Assembly (NCBI RefSeq): GCF_030867095.1
Contig: NC_081827.1
Coordinates: 217,437,810-217,501,809, forward strand
Source: Alligator mississippiensis
Lineage: Eukaryota; Chordata; Crocodylia; Alligatoridae
DNA: 64,000 bases
Reading direction: 5' to 3'
The notes beneath the pieces are model-generated. The model did no database searches. It was given only the letters and a program-made list of their open reading frames with translations, and was not told where the DNA came from. Within the stretch, counting starts at the first letter, position 1. Each line of letters starts with the position of its first letter. Both the position numbers and the translations under genes were made by a program. Shown here piece by piece: positions 58,174-64,000 of this stretch.

Positions 58174-60698
58174 TCATGCTCCTTACGCAACAAGGTCGCC
58201 CTCCAAGGTCCTGCGGAGCAGTGCCGTGTCACCTCCTGGAAACAGACTGCCTGGGAGGGCAGATTTGGCGCGTGAAAAGCTAGCACTCCTTCTCCGCTAG
58301 GTGTAGGCGCTCCCAGAAGCTGCCTGTCACCAGGTCTCTCAGAAGCAAGTCTGAGCCTGCTGCTTCATGTTCTGGTCTGTATCGAGTCTGGCAGCAGACA
58401 CCAGCAAAAGCGCTAGCTAAGAATGGCTTAATTGAGTAGGAGAGACATTCCTGGGGAGTCTCGCTAGCCTAAACTTTGCAGCAATCTACTCATTTCTGAG
58501 AGCCAGGAAGTTGGACTAAGTAGAGGGTGGAGAAAATGACACTGTTCAGGTAGATGGGAACTGCGGAAGCTGAAAGGTAAAAAGCTGACCGCATCCGCGT
58601 GGGAAAGGCAAACAGGATTTTTTTTAAACTTGTTGTTTTTAACCACCTAAAAGCCTCTTGGTGGAGCAGATAAGGAGGTGTGCTTGTTGTTTTTAACCTG
58701 GTGGTGATCATATGGATTCTTGTGTTCTTATCTTGGTTCTGACAGTTGCTTTAAGGCATTAGTGACATAATAATCCACAGGTCATAGGCCAGAATTTTGG
58801 TGGTTGTTTTCTTTCTGTAAATCGCAGTATGCCATTTTCCTAATGCCTCTTCGTACATCAGACAATACGCATATTTCAGTTTTGAGAAGTTGAAAGTGAA
58901 GCTCATGGTCTGTTCAGCCCTGCAGGTATATTCTAGGCAACATAGGAATAAACTTTGCTGTTTCTTCCAAGCTTGTTACAACATAAATCTTTCATTAGCA
59001 TTCTTAGCCTTCTCCTAAAAAAAAAAAAAAAATCTCTCACTTTACTGACTGACACTTTTTTGACTTGAAACAGATGCCTGTGAATACAGTGTTTTAAGCA
59101 CAGCTTCTCTAACTCTCCATATAATAAAATGGCATACCTAGTGTCTTTTAAATATTGCTTATGGCAAAACCAGTTGTTATTACTAATAATAATAATGAAG
59201 TAAGAAGTAATTGCTTAATGTTGTTATTTTGTGATCCACCAATTTTGCTCTAATAAATAGAGTTGTTTGTTTAATTGATTTGAAATTGGTATCTTGCCTG
59301 CTTCAGAATTAGAAGGCCCAAATTACTGACTGCCCTTTCCATGTGACAGTCGTAAAGAAACTGCAATGCAAAGTACTAATCAAAATAGTCTTTCATAATT
59401 AGAGAGACTCATACAGTAAAACAGATATCATCAAAACTGTTGTCTCTTCAGTGGGGCTGTCAGAAGTGGTCTAACTTACTTGGCAACTTGCCTGAAACAA
59501 GAACTGCAGAATTAGTAAATCTGTGCTTATGTTCATAATTTATGTTCACAAATTTTGGTCAGTAACAATACTGGGGGGAAAAAAGTCTTAATATATGAAT
59601 TGCCTAACTTTTTAAGAGTCTTGTGCAAAGAATATTTCCCCCATCCACTCTGCCTTCTTACAAATTTGATTATTTTTTTTTTCTTTCTTCCCTTTAACTT
59701 TTTTTACAAAAACCAACTCTCGCACCTTTTTTTAAATTGCAATAGATAAGGTAGATCTTGAATTGTTTGTTCTTCATTCTATATGTCCAGTATATCCAAC
59801 CAGCATGAAAAGTTCCTTGCAAGTGGTGGAAGTAGAACAACAAATTCAAGATATTCAGCGCAATTTTCTGAGGAAGATTTTCCTTTTATACTTTATTGGC
59901 TCAAAGGACTGCCAATGCCTAAATTTTGCAGGTTTTTCATTTTATAATTTCACAGGTTCAAAACAACATGTATGCTTTTTGTCATGTGAATCTGTCTACT
60001 TTGCTGCTATCTATTTGCTCCAATACAATGGTTTTGTGCAGAGAAACAATTCCCAGTCCTTACCATTTGAATGAGGCTATAGGAAAGATTGTGTAATCTA
60101 GAAAGGAGTGTTTGAAATAATTATTTCCTTTGAATGAATTCCCAAATGAAAGGATAACAGTATTATGTCTTTCATTGCCAATTTACCCAGGTGGACTTTA
60201 GAAAATACTTTTAATACACACTGGCTGAAAAAAGGTTGTGTTGTTTTTCCTATATATTTGTTCTTTATATGACTAATTAAAGAAATTCCTGGATATAGTA
60301 ACTGATAAATGCATTGGTTGGGATTAGTGATGCTCAACTTATGGGTCAGATTTATCCCCCTGCAAAGTGACTTGATCTGTACCATGGCACAAGGGATCAA
60401 TGGCAAACAGTTCAGTCTGGTGTCTCCTTCCCTGCCCAGTGCAGTACTACTGATTCCCTCAGCTGCCCTACCTGTTCGTTTTTGTTTTTGTTTTTTTCTC
60501 TCCCCACCCCCATGGTGAAGTGTTGTTTATCTCAGGTAAGCTCTCTCTCTTCTCTTCTGCTGACATTGGCAGTCGACTTTCTTTCCACCCCCACCAAAAT
60601 GGGGTTGTAGTGCAGCCAGGTTGCAAGCACATGACCTGCCACTCTAAAAGACTGAGCACCACTGTGCAAAAGAGATGCTAAATGTCAAGTTTAGTAGT
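57512..60698 (+). other. Presumed intron 1; no further exon seen
   Basis: If the exon at 57477 is real, this is its first intron. GC content falls rapidly after 57830. A (TG)n run lies at 58128-58168. The rest is AT-rich with no recognised repeat or exon. Confidence 0.5.
58128..58168. repeat. (TG)n microsatellite
   Basis: About twenty TG units directly downstream of the CpG island, ending in CGCG. Confidence 0.97.
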
Positions 60699-61076
60699 AG
60701 GCAGACAAGGTTCTTTGATTTAGATGAGAACTTTTATTAGGTCAACTAAATAGTTGGAAAAATTGTTCTTTGCAAGCTTCCAGGTACAAACGCCCTTCTT
60801 CAGGCATAGGGAAAGTTTACTGGTGTAATGTGTGCTCTCCTAGGTAGAATAGAAGTCAATATGCAAAATGCAGGTCTGTGAAAATGCAAATACATAGCAG
60901 TGAGGATCAGAGGGAATCGGAATACACCAGCAGTTTAAACTCTCCTTATGCTTAGAACAGTGTTTTTGCCCCAAAGCTTGCAAAGAACAATTTTTCCAAC
61001 TATTTAGGTGGGCTAATAAGAGATTACACTTGCTCAAAGAACCTTGTCTGCCTATATCCTTAGACCAACAACCCTA
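60699..61076. mobile_element. PLE inverted-dimer insertion with 12-bp TSD
   Basis: A partial minus-strand arm (from 60699, beginning AGGCAGACAAGG) and a plus-strand arm to the true terminus (...CCTTAGACCAACAACCCT) flank about 150 bases of internal sequence. The exact target duplication AAGTTTAGTAGT is at 60687-60698 and 61077-61088. The architecture is the same as at 8848 and 25251, but with a longer middle. Hammerhead-like boxes are decayed (CTGAAGA on the minus strand). Confidence 0.87.
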
Positions 61077-61088
61077 AAGTTTAGTAGT

Positions 61089-64000
61089 TCACTTTTAGAA
61101 ACACTTAGTTGAACCATGGGTGGGTGTCTTTTGGGTTGTGGTGTTTGCTTTGAGAGCTAATTTTTACTTGGGGTGGAAAAATACACATGGCTTGGGCCTG
61201 ATGTTATGGTTGGTAGTCCACTGTAGATCACTATAGTGATGCATTTACATGACTTTGTTCTGTGGAATTTTTACCATCTGTTGCACTGAGACAGGCTTTT
61301 GGAGAAGTTTCCCATGTTCTTTTTCTCAAAGGAAGAATGTTTGCATGCAGCCTAATGTTTACCCGAGGAAAAATTAATCGTCTCATAGAAACTACTGTAG
61401 TTGAACATGGGTTTTTATAGTGGGGGGGGAGGAAGCAGGAGTAAATTTTACTATTTTCTCTTCAACTGGGATTGCTTTCAAGACAGACAAAGTTATCATG
61501 GGGTTTTACAGGTTCAGAAAGAAATCCTTTCACCCTTGTGAGCTGCACCAGTATTCTTACCTTGAAGTAAACTAACTTAAGTGGGCAACTAAGATGTCAT
61601 TAACTAATGGCTCTGTACCCTGACACAATTTATGGTGATGTAAGTGTGTATGCTGATGACTTTTGGAAGGCAGGAAGATGTAATCTGATTCTTTATTTCC
61701 CCCTTCCCCTGTTTTGACAGATCAGAATACATGTTGATTTACTAATACCACTAACTCGGTATATAACATCATTTTTTAACTTTTAAAAATAAATTGGTGT
61801 GAGGGACCAGATGTATAACTATCAAGTTTAGCACCCTGGACAAAACTTTCCTGGGGGAGGAGTGGGTGGAGAATGTGCCAAGTACTGAAGAGCAAGTAGG
61901 GTGGGGAGGAAGGTCTTACCTGTCCCAGGGTCTCAAACCCCCTGCTGCCCTTGCCTTGTCCTTGTACCTGGTTTCTGTGCCTGAGCAGTGCAGGGCTGCT
62001 TCTGTCATGCCCTGATGCCCAGTTACTACATTTGGGAGGCATGGGGCCACAGCAGCAAAGACACCAGGGGAGGGGGAGCAGTGTTTGTTTGTGGGTACAG
62101 GTCTTATGGTGTTGGGTTTTTGGTTTTGTGGGTTTTTTTGTTTCTTTGCCTTTTTTTTTTTAAATCCCCTTGCCTTCAGTTCTGTTAGGTGTTTTTTGTT
62201 TGTTTGTTTTTAGTAAGGATTTTTTTAAAGCAAAACTTCTACAGAACTGCAGAATTTTAATCCATACAGATGTAGACAATGAAGGAAAAGAGTAAGACTG
62301 TTGTGCTTATGATACTAATTTAGCTAGAATCATAAATTTGGCTGACATGCTGTTGTCAATATAACTACATTCAGACTTGGATGCCCATACCCAGAAATGG
62401 AACTGCCTCTCCTGAATAAAGGTAGTCACTCATTGAAGTCTTTGAATTGTTGACAAATACTGACCTGAGGTTTTCATGAAATTAAACTCTATTCTGGTGG
62501 TGTTCTAACAAGCAATTTAATCCTAGAACACAAGATAAATCATGCACCAATTAAGGAGTGTAGATAATAGACTTACAAACTAAAAGATCATTATGGAATG
62601 ATGGCGTACATGCAGACATAAGGGACGTCTGCTCCGATACGCTGTAATTGAGCCTGCTGGACCATGCCAGCCTCGGCATCTTATGTATTCAGAGTGCCCA
62701 TACTTCATAATGATGGGAGGGGCACTTTAACTAAAGCTTGTCAAATGAGCTTTAGTTAAAACACCTCTGCCACCATTTTGAAACGCTGGATGCTGAATAC
62801 ATTAAATTAGAGCAGCTCCAGAGAGTTGCTCTAATTAAAGCACCCCCCCCCCCCGAGTATGGGTAAAGATGCCCATAGGGCCTTTTGCATACTTGTAGCA
62901 ATAAAGAGCCACTTAATATTAAATAGTTCTAATGTATAACTGTCATACAGGCTATTGAGTTATGTGGCAGCTATCCAAAAACTGCTACTTACTGGCACTT
63001 CGTACTGCAGCTACTTAAACTAAACTGATATAACGATTGTTTGACACTAGTGCAGTGTTTTCATCTTCCTACATTTGAGAGTTGGTTTAACTCTCAATAA
63101 AACTTTTCAAGTTGGGAATTGTAGCTGGTGGTGGTAGTTGTTGTTGTGGCTTTTTTGTAAAGCACTGTGGTGGTGATGATACAGCCCTTCACTATCAGAG
63201 GGTGTTGCTGTGGGAATGAGATCAAGGGAACTTTAGAGGTTGGGGAATGTGGCTACTAGGGTGAAAAAATGTGTGGGAGGGTAATAGATAAATAAAGGAA
63301 AGCAGACAGTGTTCCCTCCCCCCACCCCTCCAAAAAACCTTGTCCAAGAGGGATGGTATCTTGTCAGAAGGAAAAATAAGGGTCAAACACCAGTGTCAAA
63401 GACATCTGAAATACTTTTTCTTTCATAACTTCAGGCTTCCATTAAAACAATTACAAACTCTCTGCAATATTGAATCACTTCACTTTCGTATTAGTGTTTG
63501 ATTGTTCTAGTAAAGTGATCACAGAGCATATTATCGTCCCAGTGATTTGTATGTAAAAGTGCACCCAAGACAACAGTTTGGCTGGCAGAAATATAAGAAC
63601 CATTGTAACTCCTGAGTAACTTTTATTTATGTGCTGGGTGGAAACAATAAGACTTTGTCAGATACAGTTTAAGTGTCCAGAGGGGATCAGAGGCATTCTT
63701 CTATTAAGTTAAATGTTGAAGCTGGTCTACTTCTGGGTTGGATAGACCTTTTTTTAAAAAAAATTATTATATGCTAGTAAGGGCTAATTGTTCTTGTCTG
63801 TCTGCAACCGTATGTAAGCTGCCATTGCCGAATTGGAAATAGCATGTAGAAATCAAGGGGTTAGGAGGCACCAAGAAATAGAAAAAGATGGCAGAGCCTC
63901 CCTCACAAAAAAACAAAACAAAATAAACTTTAAGTAGAGAATCATGAGGAATGAGCAATAACATTTATACCTTTAAACTAAAAACATCTGATTTCAGTTT
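61089..64000 (+). other. Presumed intron; one possible MITE
   Basis: No exon recognised. At about 62605-62882, a block with internal hairpins (TTAACTAAAGC 62727-62737 with GCTTTAGTTAA 62749-62759, and a TAATTAGAGCAACTCT-type palindrome at 62806-62837) and GGC.../...GCC ends may be a Harbinger-type MITE. The remainder is AT-rich single-copy-looking DNA. Confidence 0.45.

Noticed and set aside
1..64000. CRISPR array, prokaryotic operon, phage or plasmid functions
   Set aside because: Tandem repeats here are microsatellites and minisatellites without spacers; all protein relics are vertebrate transposon proteins.

Overview
This is vertebrate nuclear DNA, most likely from a crocodilian or another non-avian reptile. 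Coding density is almost nil, and the window contains several CR1 LINE copies with the typical (tgaatcta)-like 3' tail, Penelope-like retroelement (PLE) copies, many hAT-type non-autonomous DNA elements, (CA)n/(TG)n microsatellites and one CpG island. The exact species cannot be read from the sequence. I saw no bacterial gene, operon or CRISPR array, and I did not recognise any tRNA or rRNA.

Layout. 0-9 kb: unclassified DNA, a 5'-truncated PLE with a GIY-YIG endonuclease remnant (3.5-4.2 kb), an AT-rich hairpin (4.3 kb), a CR1 fragment (4.5-5.4 kb), an LTR-like block (7.2-8.2 kb) and a palindromic PLE insertion (8.85-9.09 kb). 9-23 kb: a foldback element (9.6 kb), an LTR-like element (11.1-12.4 kb), a nested hAT (13.1-15.2 kb), a broken LINE reverse transcriptase split by a hAT (15.6-17.7 kb), another hAT (19-20.1 kb) and a solo LTR (21.3-22.4 kb). 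23-36 kb: more hAT elements, short PLE copies and a GC-rich LTR-like block with a minisatellite. 36-43 kb: AT-rich, repeat-poor sequence interrupted by a minus-strand solo LTR (38.0-39.1 kb) and a CR1 scrap. 43-56 kb: a Harbinger-like element inside a hAT, a 150-bp inverted repeat abutting a 2-kb CR1 copy, palindromic GC-rich DNA and a LINE endonuclease remnant. 56.8-64 kb: a CpG island with a plausible first coding exon on the + strand, followed by what looks like the start of its first intron.

The only candidate host gene is the one starting at the CpG island. A short ATG exon ends at a good splice donor, and the rest of the gene would lie to the right of the window. Its identity is not recoverable from eleven or so residues. 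All other protein-like reading frames are decayed transposon genes.

Two structural patterns stand out. (1) Three PLE insertions are inverted dimers of the terminal repeat, each flanked by an 11-13 bp target duplication. In each, one arm is full length and the other stops at the same internal site. One copy keeps a hammerhead-ribozyme-like core. (2) Five boundary-defined hAT-type non-autonomous elements, and a sixth region without clear ends, each carry an imperfect, GC-rich palindrome near their centre, hundreds of bases long in the larger ones. This resembles a recurrent foldback design rather than random decay.
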